Source: Phycisphaerales bacterium (lineage in GTDB: Bacteria; Planctomycetota; Phycisphaerae; Phycisphaerales; UBA1924). From it: a stretch of DNA of 64,000 nucleotides. Below are positions 16,495 to 25,843 of the stretch, piece by piece. The notes beneath the pieces were generated by a model, which ran no database searches, was not told where the DNA came from, and was given only the letters and a program-made list of their open reading frames with translations. Position numbers and translations under genes: made by a program. Position 1 is the first letter of the stretch. Each line of letters begins with the position of its first letter. Location: assembly GCA_029260495.1 (NCBI GenBank), contig JAJDDD010000009.1, positions 310,001 to 374,000 of the forward strand, written 5' to 3'.

Positions 16495-17994
16495 ATGAGT
16501 GTTCACTGGCCGATTTTTCGGAGTTGCCTTGGGTCGCCTGGGCGAGTGCGCGTGGTCGATCATCAGCGCACGTGGTCTGGCGCATCTTTGGTTGCGGGTT
16601 CGCAGCATGTGGCGGCGAAGATTCGGCAACTGACTGCTGCGAAGCACATTGGGGTCATGCTGCCGCCGGCGGGAGTGTTTCCGATGGCGGCGCTGGGAGT
16701 GTGGTCGCTGGGGCGGACGGTTGTGCCGTTGAATTTTTTACTCAAGCGTGAAGAGTTTGATTATGTGGTGAAGGACTCAGAGATTGACCTGGTGGTGACA
16801 TCGCGCGCGGTGCTTGATGCGATTGATTGCGAGCCGCGCGGGGTGGGTCTGTTGTGTCTGGAGGATGTTTCGTTTGCGGGGATGCCGGATGTTTTTTGGC
16901 CGGCGCTGGCGACGGATGAGGACTTGGCAGTCATTTTGTACACCTCAGGCACGAGCGGCCGGCCGAAGGGGGTGATGCTGACGCACGGAGCGCTGTCAGC
17001 GAATGTGCAGCAGTGCATTGAATGGGTGAAGCTCTCGCGGCGGGATGTTTTGGTGGGAATTTTACCGCAGTTTCATAGCTTCGGGCTGACGGTGCTGACA
17101 TTGCTTCCGCTGACATGTGGGGCGAAAGTTGTGTATGCCCCGCGCTTTGTGCCGCAGCGCATTGTGAAGATGTTTCGCGAGCATCGGCCGACGTTTTTTG
17201 TTGGGTTGCCTTCGATGTACAACGCATTGCTTTCGGTGAAGAAGGCTGATGCGAGTGATTTTGAATCATTGCGGTATGCGGTTTCGGGTGGGGAGCCGCT
17301 CCCTCGGGCAGTGTTCGAGAGTTTTCGCGAGCGATTTGAGGTGACGATTTGTGAGGGGTATGGGCTTACAGAGACGGCGCCGGTCACGAACTGGCTTCGA
17401 CTTGAAGATTTTCGTTTGGGATCCGTGGGGCGGCCGCTGCCTGGCGTGACAGAGCGGATTGTTGATGCGGGATCAGGCCGGAACTTGCCAGCCGGCGAAG
17501 AAGGGGAGATTCGGATCGCGGGGCCGAACGTCATGCGCGGGTATTTCAAGCTGCCGGAGCTAACGAAGGCCGTCTTTGATGAAGATGGATTCTTCCGCAC
17601 GGGTGATATCGGAAAGCTTGATGATGAGGGATATCTTTACATCACCGGGCGGCTGAAGGAGATGATGATAATTGGCGGGGAGAATGTATTTCCTCGGGAA
17701 ATTGAGGAGGTTTTGAACCAGCACGCCAGCGTGCGGGAGACGGGGGTGATTGGCGTTGCAGATGACATGCGCGGGGAAGTTCCGGTTGCATTCGTCGAGC
17801 TTGAGGAGGGAGTGGTGTTTGATGAGCCCGAGTTGCGGAGCTTTTGTCGGGAGCGGCTGGCGGGGTACAAGGTTCCTCGGCGCGTGATCGCGGTTGAGGC
17901 GCTGCCTCGGAACCCGACGGGGAAGATTCTTCGGCGGGAGCTCGGTGCGATGTTGGCGGAGGTTGAAGAGATCGCGAACGATCCAGCAGAGTAA
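16495..17994 (+). CDS. AMP-dependent acyl-CoA (or acyl-ACP) synthetase
   Basis: Activates a carboxylic acid as acyl-AMP and then a thioester. ANL-family motifs are all present: ILYTSGTSGRPKGVMLTHG, PQFHSFGLTV, YGLTETAPV, FFRTGDIGKLDDEGYLYITGR, GENVFPREIEE and the C-terminal lysine in PRNPTGKILRRE. At 499 aa it is on the short side with a compact N-terminus, like long-chain acyl-CoA/acyl-ACP synthetases. The exact chain length is unknown. ATG 16495 is preferred over GTG 16480 because GTGGAG lies 9 bases upstream. Confidence 0.9.
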   Translation: MSVHWPIFRSCLGSPGRVRVVDHQRTWSGASLVAGSQHVAAKIRQLTAAKHIGVMLPPAGVFPMAALGVWSLGRTVVPLNFLLKREEFDYVVKDSEIDLVVTSRAVLDAIDCEPRGVGLLCLEDVSFAGMPDVFWPALATDEDLAVILYTSGTSGRPKGVMLTHGALSANVQQCIEWVKLSRRDVLVGILPQFHSFGLTVLTLLPLTCGAKVVYAPRFVPQRIVKMFREHRPTFFVGLPSMYNALLSVKKADASDFESLRYAVSGGEPLPRAVFESFRERFEVTICEGYGLTETAPVTNWLRLEDFRLGSVGRPLPGVTERIVDAGSGRNLPAGEEGEIRIAGPNVMRGYFKLPELTKAVFDEDGFFRTGDIGKLDDEGYLYITGRLKEMMIIGGENVFPREIEEVLNQHASVRETGVIGVADDMRGEVPVAFVELEEGVVFDEPELRSFCRERLAGYKVPRRVIAVEALPRNPTGKILRRELGAMLAEVEEIANDPAE

Positions 17995-18006
17995 GGGAAT
18001 GGTTGA

Positions 18007-18035
18007 TTGACGGTGGCACGGCGCTTGCGGATAGT
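18007..18035 (+). promoter_or_regulatory. sigma70 promoter for a leaderless mRNA
   Basis: TTGACG at 18007-18012, a 17-base spacer and GATAGT at 18030-18035. The ATG follows 6 bases later at 18042. The TTG at 18003, which would extend the reading frame, lies at the edge of the -35 box and should not be transcribed. Confidence 0.65.
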
Positions 18036-18041
18036 GCAGCG

Positions 18042-19451
18042 ATGCAGATGGGACATGTGGCGCTCAGGCGTTGGTGGCGATGGCGGGTGTATATCTTGCC
18101 GGCGCTTTTGGTGGTGGCGCTGACGCTGCCGAGCTTGCCGGGGGGGGACTATCGGGTTGATACAGGGCGATATGCCGCGACGGCGCTGCATGCGTATCAG
18201 GAAGGTACATTTTGGACATTGGAGCGCGCGGGGGCGCTGAACTTCGCCAAGCCCCCGCTTGTGTTTTGGATTCACGGGCTCTTGCTGATTGTGACGGGGC
18301 CCGCACTGTGGGCGGTGCGGCTGCCTGTGATGCTCGCGGCGGTCGGGGCGGTGTGTGTGACGGTTGACGCGACGCGGCGAGTCGCTGGGACGCGGGCGGG
18401 ACTGTTGAGCGGGATAGTCTTGGCGACGACGATTGAGTTCTTCCGACATACGCGGCAAATGTCATTGGATATCTGGCAAACTCTTTTTCTGATGATCGCG
18501 GCGTGGTGCGTTCTCGTCGGATGGAAGTGGGATCGCATTGGGCTTGTGGTCTTGAGCGGCGTGGGGATTGGGCTCGCATTGATGACAAAGCCGTTTCATG
18601 TCGCGATTGCAATTCCGATCTTTGCGGGGTGGTTGATGTGGATGCAAAGGCCTCGATTGGCGATGGGGATGGTCGGCGCGACGGGGGTTGCGCTGGCGGT
18701 GGCGGGGCCATGGCATCTGAGTATGTGGATCCAGCATGGCGATGCGTTTGTCGATCAGTATATTTTGCACCAAAGCCTCGAGCGGGCGATTGGCCAGGCG
18801 GAGTTTGAGTGGTTTCCGTGGTGGTGGTACGCCCGGCCTCTTTTACAAAACTACTGGCCGTGGCTGATCGCGTTTGCTGGCGCGGTTGTGATGTGGATTC
18901 GCGGAAGATGCAACGAGCGGGATCGCGCGGCGATTCGAATGGGACTACTCTGGGTTGGCGTGTGGCTTGTGGTGATGTCAGCGTTCGCGGATAAGCGGGC
19001 GCGCTATATCATTTTGCTGTATCCGTTCATGGCGATGGTCTGCGGCGTGTGGCTGGCGCGGGTCATGCCGGCGAAGATGGCGCGCACGGGGCGGGTGCGA
19101 ATGGACCTTGCGATTGTCATTGCTACGATTGTTGGAATTGCGCTGCCTATCGCAGGTGTGCGGCTGCATCGCGCGCCGGATGGTGATGAAGATGGGTTGG
19201 TTGCGTTCTTGCAAGAGAAACAAGGGGAAGAAGTGTGGGGGATGAAGCTGGACACAGGGCGTGGAGGGGTCGTCTACCTGAAGACGAAGATTTGGCCGAT
19301 CCACCCGAAGGAAGGCGGACCGACGCCGGGCGCTGGAGCGCTGCTTATTTATGACACGAGGCTTGGCGCGCCAGCAAGTGATGGGGGAGAGATCATGTAC
19401 CGGGATGAGGTGTACGTTGTTGTGCGCGGAGAGAATGGCGCGCACCGTTAA
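18042..19451 (+). CDS. GT39-type membrane glycosyltransferase (ArnT/PMT-like)
   Basis: A polytopic membrane protein with about ten helices. The first periplasmic loop carries the family's acidic motif (DYRVDTGRYAATAL), followed by NFAKPPLVFWIHG, the KPPL..W motif of ArnT-like enzymes, and FRHTRQMSLDIWQTLF. Such enzymes use polyprenyl-phosphate sugars to glycosylate lipids or proteins outside the membrane. The acceptor is unknown. The short soluble C-terminus (about 90 residues) is typical. The start is fixed by the promoter at 18007-18035. Confidence 0.85.
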   Translation: MQMGHVALRRWWRWRVYILPALLVVALTLPSLPGGDYRVDTGRYAATALHAYQEGTFWTLERAGALNFAKPPLVFWIHGLLLIVTGPALWAVRLPVMLAAVGAVCVTVDATRRVAGTRAGLLSGIVLATTIEFFRHTRQMSLDIWQTLFLMIAAWCVLVGWKWDRIGLVVLSGVGIGLALMTKPFHVAIAIPIFAGWLMWMQRPRLAMGMVGATGVALAVAGPWHLSMWIQHGDAFVDQYILHQSLERAIGQAEFEWFPWWWYARPLLQNYWPWLIAFAGAVVMWIRGRCNERDRAAIRMGLLWVGVWLVVMSAFADKRARYIILLYPFMAMVCGVWLARVMPAKMARTGRVRMDLAIVIATIVGIALPIAGVRLHRAPDGDEDGLVAFLQEKQGEEVWGMKLDTGRGGVVYLKTKIWPIHPKEGGPTPGAGALLIYDTRLGAPASDGGEIMYRDEVYVVVRGENGAHR

Positions 19452-19477
19452 TAGGTGAATCCACAGGGCGTCATGTT

Positions 19478-19885
19478 ATGAGCAAGTCAACGCCAAATCG
19501 CAGGAATAGATGGGCTGTTCGATTGGCTGGCGCGATCGGTTTGCTGCTGGTGGTCTTGCTTTTGGTTTTCATGCTTATCCTATCAGGCAAAGAGCATGGT
19601 GATTCTCTCATACATGCACGGATGGCTGTCGAAGAGGCTCAAGCAATTTCGGCATCGCATATTTTGCCGGGTATGTCCTTTGACGAAGCAAAGCGAGCGG
19701 CGGAATCAGTGGGGTGGGGTATTTCTACGACACAACCCAATGATGATGGTGAGATGCTCAGTATAATGCGAGAAGAACCGCATTTTTCTGCACTTGTATT
19801 GCATTCATTGCAGTTGCAAGTTCAATTTGACTCTGATTCTCGGGTTGAGTCGGTGACATGTCATCATTTTTACACCTGGCTATAA
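19478..19885 (+). CDS. single-pass membrane protein of unknown function (135 aa)
   Basis: A basic start (MSKSTPNRRNRWAVR) and one membrane helix (about residues 16-37, LAGAIGLLLVVLLLVFML) are followed by an external domain of about 95 residues. 'ILPGMSFDEAKRAAESVGW' recalls small SmpA/BamE- or PASTA-like folds, but I cannot assign it. It lies 26 bases after the glycosyltransferase and may share its transcript. AT-richer than neighbours. Confidence 0.6.
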   Translation: MSKSTPNRRNRWAVRLAGAIGLLLVVLLLVFMLILSGKEHGDSLIHARMAVEEAQAISASHILPGMSFDEAKRAAESVGWGISTTQPNDDGEMLSIMREEPHFSALVLHSLQLQVQFDSDSRVESVTCHHFYTWL

Positions 19886-19932
19886 ATTGGCCCTCGAAAG
19901 ACACTGATTTTCCATGTTCGCAAATGCGCAAG

Positions 19933-22692
19933 TCATTCACTGATGGCTGCCTGCGCAGCGGCGAGCCTGGCGATTGGAACACGGAAAGGTGAGCAACTGA
20001 CATAATCCATGCCGGCGTTGTGACAGAAGATAATGCTGGCGGGGTCGCCGCCGTGTTCGCCGCAGATGCCGATTTTGAGATCAGGTTTAACTGATCGGCC
20101 CTTCTCGATTCCCATCTCTACAAGCACACCGACGCCTGCTTGATCGAGCGTTTGGAAGGGGTCTTTTTCGAGGATTTCCTGTTTGAGATAGTCGGGAAGG
20201 AAGGTGTTGATGTCGTCGCGGGAGTAGCCGAAGGTAAGCTGGGTGAGGTCGTTGGTGCCGAAGGAGAAAAAGTCCGCAGCGTCGGCGATTTTGTCAGCAG
20301 TGAGCGCGGCGCGGGGGATTTCGATCATCGTGCCAATGGGAATGTTGAGCTTGCGTGACAACCCTTTTTCCTTGCGCACAGTTTGCAGTGTCTGCTCAGC
20401 CAGCTCGCGCAATATGGTGACTTCCTTGGTGGTTCCGACGAGCGGGATCATGATCTCAGGCTTGGCGCGGACGCCATCTTCAAGGCAGGCGATGGTCGCT
20501 TCAGCGATGGCGCGGATCTGCATGACAAGGATTTCGGGATAGGTGATAGCGAGCCGGCAGCCGCGGTGGCCGAGCATGGGGTTGGCTTCGTGAAGCATGC
20601 TGACGCGCCAGCGAACGGCTTCGAACTGAGCACCCATGGCGCTCGCCATCTCGCGCTGAACGTTTTCTTCATGGGGAAGAAACTCGTGCAACGGGGGATC
20701 GAGCAGGCGGATGGTGACGGGGAGATTGTCCATCGCTGTGAAGATGCCGATGAAATCTTCACGCTGATAGGGAAGAAGTTTGGCGAGGGCTATTTCGCGA
20801 TGGCTGCGCTCTTCAGCCATAATCATTTCGCGCATCGCAGCAATGCGATCACCTTCAAAGAACATATGTTCGGTTCTGCACAGGCCGATGCCCTGGGCGC
20901 CGAACTCACGCGCCCGCCTGGCGTCGGCGGGGGTGTCAGCGTTGGTGCGGACCTTCATAGTCCGTCGTTTGTCCGCCCAGCCCATGAGCGTGCGAAAATC
21001 AGCAGAAAGCTCGGGCTCAACAGTGGGAACTTCACCCGCCATGACCTCTCCCGTTGCGCCATCGAGAGCAATGGTGTCGTTGCGTCCGAAAGTGCGTCCT
21101 GCGACGTGAAACTCACCTTTGCCAGGGTCGATTTTAATTTCACCAGCGCCAGCGACGCAGCACTTTCCCCATCCGCGCGCGACGACGGCGGCGTGTGAAG
21201 TCATGCCGCCCGTGCTGGTGAGGATGCCGACAGCAGTGTGCATGCCGTCAATGTCTTCGGGTGATGTTTCCTTACGGACAAGGAGAACACTTTCGCCTGC
21301 GCCAGCGCGCTCGACTGCTTCGGCGGCGGTGAACGCGGGCTTGCCGACCGCGACACCTGGCGATGCGGGCAGGCCTGTGGTCAGAACATCCGCTTTCTCC
21401 TTGGCTTTGGGGTCGAAACTGGGGAGGAGGAGTTGGATGAGATCATTGGCCGGCACGCGAAGGAGGGCAGTGTCCCGGTCGATCAGGCGTTCCTTTGCCA
21501 TATCGCAGGCGATTGTGACCGCGGCGCCCCCCGTGCGTTTGCCGTTGCGCGTCTGGAGCATGAAGAGTTTGCCGCGCTCGATAGTGAACTCGATGTCCTG
21601 CATATCGCGGTAATGTTTTTCAAGTTTGGTTTTGATCGCGAGCAGTTGTTTGTAGACCTTGTTGTTCCACTTCTTCATCTCACTCACAGGGCGCGGTGTG
21701 CGAATGCCAGCGACGACATCTTCACCCTGGGCGTTGATGAGAAACTCGCCGAAAAACTCATTCTTGCCTGTTGAGGGATTGCGCGTGAAGGCGACGCCCG
21801 TGCCGGAGTCATCGCCCATGTTGCCGTAGGCCATGGATTGAATATTGACCGCGGTTCCGCAGAGACCGTGAATATCATTTATTTGCCTGTATTTAGCTGC
21901 GCGGGGGATGTTCCAGCTCTTAAAGACGGCTTCGATGGCGTAGCGGAGTTGCTTCAGCGGATCCTGGGGAAAGTTCTTCCCCACATGAGACTTGTAGACT
22001 GCCTTGTAGCGATTGCAGAGTTCGACGAGGCCTTCCTCAGGAACTTCAGCGTCGGTTGCAGCGTTGTGCTCGCGTTTGACGTCGTCGAATGCGGCCTCGA
22101 AGTGCTCGTGATCGACGCCCATAACAACATCGCCGAACATATTGATGAGCCGGCGGTAGGCGTCATACGCGAAACGCCGATTGGACGTAAGCGCTGCGAG
22201 GCCCTCGGCGACCTGATCGTTGATCCCGAGGTTGAGGACGGTGTCCATCATGCCGGGCATGGAGATGGCGGCGCCGGAGCGCACGGAGACGAGCAGGGGA
22301 TTGCTGGCATCGCCGAACTTCTTTTTCGTTTCACGCTCAAGTGCGCAAATGTTCTTTTCTACCTCCTCCATCAGGCCTGTTGGCATTTTTCTACTGCGTT
22401 CATAGTATTTTGCGCACGTTTCCGTCGTAATGGTAAATCCCGGGGGAACAGGCAGTCCGATTGTCGTCATTTGTGCGAGGTTGGCGCCTTTGCCGCCGAG
22501 CAGCGATTTCAGTGAGCTGTCGCCTTCCGTCTTGGCGCTGCCGAAGTAGTAGATCATCTTTGTAGATCGAACGCTGGCGGCGCGTGTTGCAGTGCGTTTC
22601 GTGGCGCTGGTTGTGCGACGGGAGGCGCTGGTCTGACGCTTGCGCTTTGTTTGATTTTTGGAGTTCGTCCGTGAAGTTGAGCGCTTTGCCAT
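19933..22692 (-). CDS. ppdK: pyruvate phosphate dikinase with basic N-terminal tail
   Basis: Interconverts pyruvate, ATP and phosphate with phosphoenolpyruvate, AMP and pyrophosphate. The conserved enzyme begins at about residue 46 (MIYYFGSAKTEGD..LLGGKGANLAQM). The phospho-carrier His lies in TSTGGMTSHAAVVARGWGKC. The C-terminal PEP-binding part ends near KIGICGEHGGDP with the catalytic Cys. Residues 1-45 are nearly all Lys, Arg, Ser and Thr and are not part of the usual enzyme of roughly 880 aa. A start at 22557 would remove the tail, but neither start has a strong ribosome binding site. Confidence 0.95.
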   Translation of the reverse strand: MAKRSTSRTNSKNQTKRKRQTSASRRTTSATKRTATRAASVRSTKMIYYFGSAKTEGDSSLKSLLGGKGANLAQMTTIGLPVPPGFTITTETCAKYYERSRKMPTGLMEEVEKNICALERETKKKFGDASNPLLVSVRSGAAISMPGMMDTVLNLGINDQVAEGLAALTSNRRFAYDAYRRLINMFGDVVMGVDHEHFEAAFDDVKREHNAATDAEVPEEGLVELCNRYKAVYKSHVGKNFPQDPLKQLRYAIEAVFKSWNIPRAAKYRQINDIHGLCGTAVNIQSMAYGNMGDDSGTGVAFTRNPSTGKNEFFGEFLINAQGEDVVAGIRTPRPVSEMKKWNNKVYKQLLAIKTKLEKHYRDMQDIEFTIERGKLFMLQTRNGKRTGGAAVTIACDMAKERLIDRDTALLRVPANDLIQLLLPSFDPKAKEKADVLTTGLPASPGVAVGKPAFTAAEAVERAGAGESVLLVRKETSPEDIDGMHTAVGILTSTGGMTSHAAVVARGWGKCCVAGAGEIKIDPGKGEFHVAGRTFGRNDTIALDGATGEVMAGEVPTVEPELSADFRTLMGWADKRRTMKVRTNADTPADARRAREFGAQGIGLCRTEHMFFEGDRIAAMREMIMAEERSHREIALAKLLPYQREDFIGIFTAMDNLPVTIRLLDPPLHEFLPHEENVQREMASAMGAQFEAVRWRVSMLHEANPMLGHRGCRLAITYPEILVMQIRAIAEATIACLEDGVRAKPEIMIPLVGTTKEVTILRELAEQTLQTVRKEKGLSRKLNIPIGTMIEIPRAALTADKIADAADFFSFGTNDLTQLTFGYSRDDINTFLPDYLKQEILEKDPFQTLDQAGVGVLVEMGIEKGRSVKPDLKIGICGEHGGDPASIIFCHNAGMDYVSCSPFRVPIARLAAAQAAISE

Positions 22693-22890
22693 AACAGGGT
22701 TGATCTCGCGGAGTGCGGTGATTTGACATCGTCATGATGCTGAGTTGCCCGGTTTCGCTCGTCAGGCGCCAATCGGGCAGAACCAATGTGAAAGAAAGTG
22801 TACCGTCCAGCGTGGCGGCACTGGGGCGCGGAGCGTGGGAACCGTGCAGCGGACAGTGTGACGCGGGCGGCGGCTATGATCGGGCAACGA

Positions 22891-24273
22891 ATGAGTAAGA
22901 CTGCAGGATATGAAGTGCGCGGGCTTGAGTGGCGGTTTTCGCCGGTAGAGTTGGTGCGTGCCTGGCCCGCGGATCGTCGACTCGCGGCTTTGGTGTCGGC
23001 TGAGAGCGAGTCGGAGTGGTCGCGGTGGTCTATTCTGGCGGCGCCGGCGGAGGAGGTGGCGCTCGGCGGGCAAGAAGCACTGGATTGGCTTGGGTCGCGG
23101 CGATTTTCTCAGCATGCGACGGCGGGCCCGCCTTTCGTTGGCGGGTGGATCGGGCATTTTGAGTATGAGCTTGGGGGGGCGATCGAGCCGGCGGTTGGGC
23201 TCGTGGGTGCGGGCCGCCGATCGGTGTGGCTGCGGTGTCCGGGAGCGTATGTCTTTGATCATTCAGCACAGCGATGGATGGTGGTTGGGGATGGGGCAGC
23301 GCTTCCCGGGATTGACGAGTTGGAAGCGGCGGCGCATGCAGCGCGACGGCGCCACGGAGGGGCGCTTGAAGTCGGGCCGATGCGATCGCGCACACGGCGC
23401 GAAGAATATGAGCGAGCCGTGGCGCGGGCAGTGGAGCTCATTCACGCTGGCGATGTCTTTCAAGTGAATCTTTCACACGAGCTGGCAGCGGAATTTTCAG
23501 GTTCGCATCGGGAACTGTTTGTGCGCGCGCACGCAGCGACGGCGCCCTGGTTCGGCGCCTTGCTTGAATCGGAGGCGGCGGGCGGGGCGGTGATGTCGCT
23601 GAGCCCGGAGCTATTTCTTGATGTTGATATGGCGCAGCAAAAATTGATAACCCGGCCGATCAAGGGTACGCGGCCGGCACGCGCTGGGGCTGAGGCGGAA
23701 CTGCTCGCAAGCGCGAAGGATGCTGCCGAGCTGGCGATGATTGTGGATCTCATGCGCAACGACCTGGGGCGAATCGCGGAGCCCGGCGCGGTGCGCGTAG
23801 ATCGCGGGTTCGAGGTTGAGCAGCACGGCGGCGCGAACCAATATGCAAAAAGTGGTGTATTGCATGGCGTAGCGACGGTCTCTGCGAAGCTTCGGGAGGG
23901 CGCCACGCTTGAAGATATTGTCAAAGCTACCTTTCCCGCGGGTTCAATTACCGGGGCGCCAAAAGTTCGGGCGATGCAGATTATTAATGAGCTCGAAGAG
24001 CGCCGGCGCGGCGTGTATACGGGGGCAATCGGGTTTCTCTCAGATCACGGAGCGGCCCGGCTCAGCGTGGCGATCCGGACAGCGACGATTGCCGGAAAGT
24101 TCGTGCATGGGCGATTTGATGAGATGACCGGGGAGTTGCGTTATCCGGTGGGGGCGGGGATTGTGGCTGAGAGTGAGCCGGCGCGGGAGTATGAGGAAAC
24201 GATGCACAAAGCCCGGACGTTTCTGCGCGTTGTGCGCGCAGAGAGCGATGCTTGCGTAGTGGAGCGCACATGA
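22891..24273 (+). CDS. pabB: aminodeoxychorismate synthase component I
   Basis: Forms 4-amino-4-deoxychorismate from chorismate for folate. Chorismate-binding motifs are ARAVELIHAGDVFQVNLSHE, TRPIKGTRPARA (the Lys of PIKGT is typical of PabB), DLMRNDLGRIAEPGAV, TFPAGSITGAPKVRAM and YTGAIGF. No pabA or pabC domain is fused. Among several possible starts (22798, 22876, 22891) I choose ATG 22891. A TATGAT box lies 10 bases before it, so the leader would be only a few bases. The stop overlaps the NUDIX start as ATGA. Confidence 0.9.
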   Translation: MSKTAGYEVRGLEWRFSPVELVRAWPADRRLAALVSAESESEWSRWSILAAPAEEVALGGQEALDWLGSRRFSQHATAGPPFVGGWIGHFEYELGGAIEPAVGLVGAGRRSVWLRCPGAYVFDHSAQRWMVVGDGAALPGIDELEAAAHAARRRHGGALEVGPMRSRTRREEYERAVARAVELIHAGDVFQVNLSHELAAEFSGSHRELFVRAHAATAPWFGALLESEAAGGAVMSLSPELFLDVDMAQQKLITRPIKGTRPARAGAEAELLASAKDAAELAMIVDLMRNDLGRIAEPGAVRVDRGFEVEQHGGANQYAKSGVLHGVATVSAKLREGATLEDIVKATFPAGSITGAPKVRAMQIINELEERRRGVYTGAIGFLSDHGAARLSVAIRTATIAGKFVHGRFDEMTGELRYPVGAGIVAESEPAREYEETMHKARTFLRVVRAESDACVVERT

Positions 24274-24815
24274 GCGGAGCAGTGAACAATCAGCCCGGGT
24301 ATCGGCTCGCGCCGGCGGGCGGGCCGAGCCTGCGCACAGACATTGTTGATGTGTATGTATTTCGTCGAGACGAGCATGGAGCGATTTCATTCCTCCAGCT
24401 TCGGCGCGCCGCGGAGCCGCTCGCCGAGACTTGGCATCCGATCATGGGGCATGTTGAAACCAGCGAGACAGCGATCCAGTGCGCCGCGCGGGAGCTTTCG
24501 GAGGAGGTTGGTCTGGTCGTCGAAAGCGACGTTGTTCTTGGCGCGTGGGCGCTGGAGCAGGTGCATCCGTATTTCGTGGCGGAGATTGACGTGATTGTGC
24601 TGGGGCCTCGATTTGCGGTGGAGGTGGCGTTTGATTGGTCGCCGACGTTGAATGAGGAGCACAGTGAAGCGCGGTGGGTGGAGGAAGGGGAAGCTCGCTC
24701 GCGGTTCTTGTGGCCAGGTCAACGGGCGGCGGCGGCTGAGATTCACTCGGTGATCGTGCCGGGCGGCGAGACAGCCGAGCACCTGCGGATCAGCTGGCGC
24801 CAGTCATCTGTGTGA
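24270..24815 (+). CDS. NUDIX hydrolase, possibly dihydroneopterin triphosphate diphosphatase
   Basis: A single NUDIX domain of 181 aa. The box G-x5-E-x7-REL-SEEVG is complete (GHVETSETAIQCAARELSEEVGL, metal-binding Glu residues present). It is translationally coupled to pabB through ATGA. Local resemblance to NudB ('W.PIMG.VE..ETA' and the C-terminal EEHSEARWVEEGEA pattern) and the pabB link suggest it removes pyrophosphate from dihydroneopterin triphosphate in folate synthesis. This substrate is an inference; a general nucleotide-cleaning role is the alternative. Confidence 0.85.
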   Translation: MSGAVNNQPGYRLAPAGGPSLRTDIVDVYVFRRDEHGAISFLQLRRAAEPLAETWHPIMGHVETSETAIQCAARELSEEVGLVVESDVVLGAWALEQVHPYFVAEIDVIVLGPRFAVEVAFDWSPTLNEEHSEARWVEEGEARSRFLWPGQRAAAAEIHSVIVPGGETAEHLRISWRQSSV

Positions 24816-24879
24816 TGAAGCGCATGAAAAACGCCCGCTTGTTATGAGCGGACGCTTGTCATGTTTTCCCTGATGAATG

Positions 24880-24961
24880 CCCAGGAGAGGACTCGAACCT
24901 CCACCCCGTTACCGGGACTAGCACCTCAAGCTAGCGCGTCTGCCAGTTCCGCCACCTGGGC
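24880..24961 (-). tRNA. tRNA-Leu (GAG)
   Basis: Class II tRNA with acceptor stem GCCCAGG/CCTGGGC, D-arm GCG...CGC, anticodon stem CTAGC/GCTAG around TTGAGGT (anticodon GAG), a long variable arm (CCCGGTAACGGG) and T-arm GGTTCGAGTCC. The discriminator base is A; CCA is not encoded. Confidence 0.95.
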
Positions 24962-24999
24962 GATGGTCGCCTGCTCACTCCGAGCGGGCGGGGGGGGTG

Positions 25000-25027
25000 A
25001 GTATAGCTGGCGCTCGGGCGGTGTCGA
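25000..25027 (-). promoter_or_regulatory. promoter of tRNA-Leu
   Basis: On the minus strand TCGACA (25022-25027), a 16-base spacer and TATACT (25000-25005). Transcription would start about 30 bases before the tRNA 5' end. Confidence 0.6.
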
Positions 25028-25081
25028 GCGTTGTGGGTGCTGGCAGAGCTCGCGGGAGAGAGCGATGGGGGGATGGCGTCC

Positions 25082-25843
25082 CTACGCGAGCCATCGTCCG
25101 CCATCGACGCGCACGATTTGGCCGGTGAGGTAGCTGGCGTCAAGAGCAAGCCAGCGGACGACTTCAGCAGCCTCCTCGGGCGTGCCGGCGCGATTGAGGG
25201 GGACGCGCGAGAGGTAGGTCGCCTGGGATTTCGGATCGGACTCGTGGCCGGACTCCGGGAACGCGACGACGCCGGGCGCGACGCCATTCACACGGATGTT
25301 GGGGGCGAGTTCCCGTGCGAGCGTGTGCACCATTTCGGTCAGAGCTGCTTTGGAGAGCGAGTAGGCGGTGAAGTCTGTGCGCGGGCGTCCGAGGACGTGC
25401 ACATCACACATCGCGACGACCGCGCCTCCCGCAGGAAGAGCGGATGCTCGAAGCAGGGGTGTGAGTTCCTTGGTGAGCAGCAACGGTGCGAGAGCGTTGA
25501 TCCTGAAATGGGCAAGGGCTGCCTCCGCGGTGAGCTCTTTAAGGGGCGTGCGTTGATAGAGGGAGGCGTTGTGAACGAGAACATCAAGGCGCGGGAGAGA
25601 TTGGCGAAGGGCGGCGCCGAGGCGGGAGACAACGTCCAGGTCGGCGAGATCGAGTTGCTGAAGCTGGCAAGCGGCGCCGTGATCGGAAAGTTCATCGCGG
25701 AGTGAATGCGCCTCATCGTCGCTGGTGCGGTAGGTGGCGATGATGTCACACCCGGCTCGGGCGAGTGCGAGCGAGGTTGCTCGACCCACACGCCGGGCGG
25801 CGCCGGTGATGAGTGCAATGGGGCGCTCGCCGGTGATATTCAT
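25082..25843 (-). CDS. folM: SDR-family pteridine reductase-like protein
   Basis: A short-chain dehydrogenase of 253 aa. The cofactor motif is ITGAARRVGRATSLALA; the TGxxxRxG form with Arg is characteristic of PTR1/FolM pteridine reductases, which reduce dihydrobiopterin, dihydromonapterin or dihydrofolate with NADPH. The catalytic Tyr and Lys are in FTAYSLSKAALTEM, and GVAPGVVAFPES follows. The start overlaps the stop of the upstream small membrane gene (ATGA). The nearby pabB and NUDIX genes support a pterin role. The gene name is a family-level assignment. Confidence 0.82.
   Translation of the reverse strand: MNITGERPIALITGAARRVGRATSLALARAGCDIIATYRTSDDEAHSLRDELSDHGAACQLQQLDLADLDVVSRLGAALRQSLPRLDVLVHNASLYQRTPLKELTAEAALAHFRINALAPLLLTKELTPLLRASALPAGGAVVAMCDVHVLGRPRTDFTAYSLSKAALTEMVHTLARELAPNIRVNGVAPGVVAFPESGHESDPKSQATYLSRVPLNRAGTPEEAAEVVRWLALDASYLTGQIVRVDGGRWLA

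Noticed and set aside
18003-18041. TTG start extending the GT39 protein
   Set aside because: It abuts a TTGACG -35 box whose matching -10 ends 6 bases before ATG 18042.
20383-22515. Long rightward frames opposite ppdK
   Set aside because: Antisense shadows of a fully conserved enzyme.
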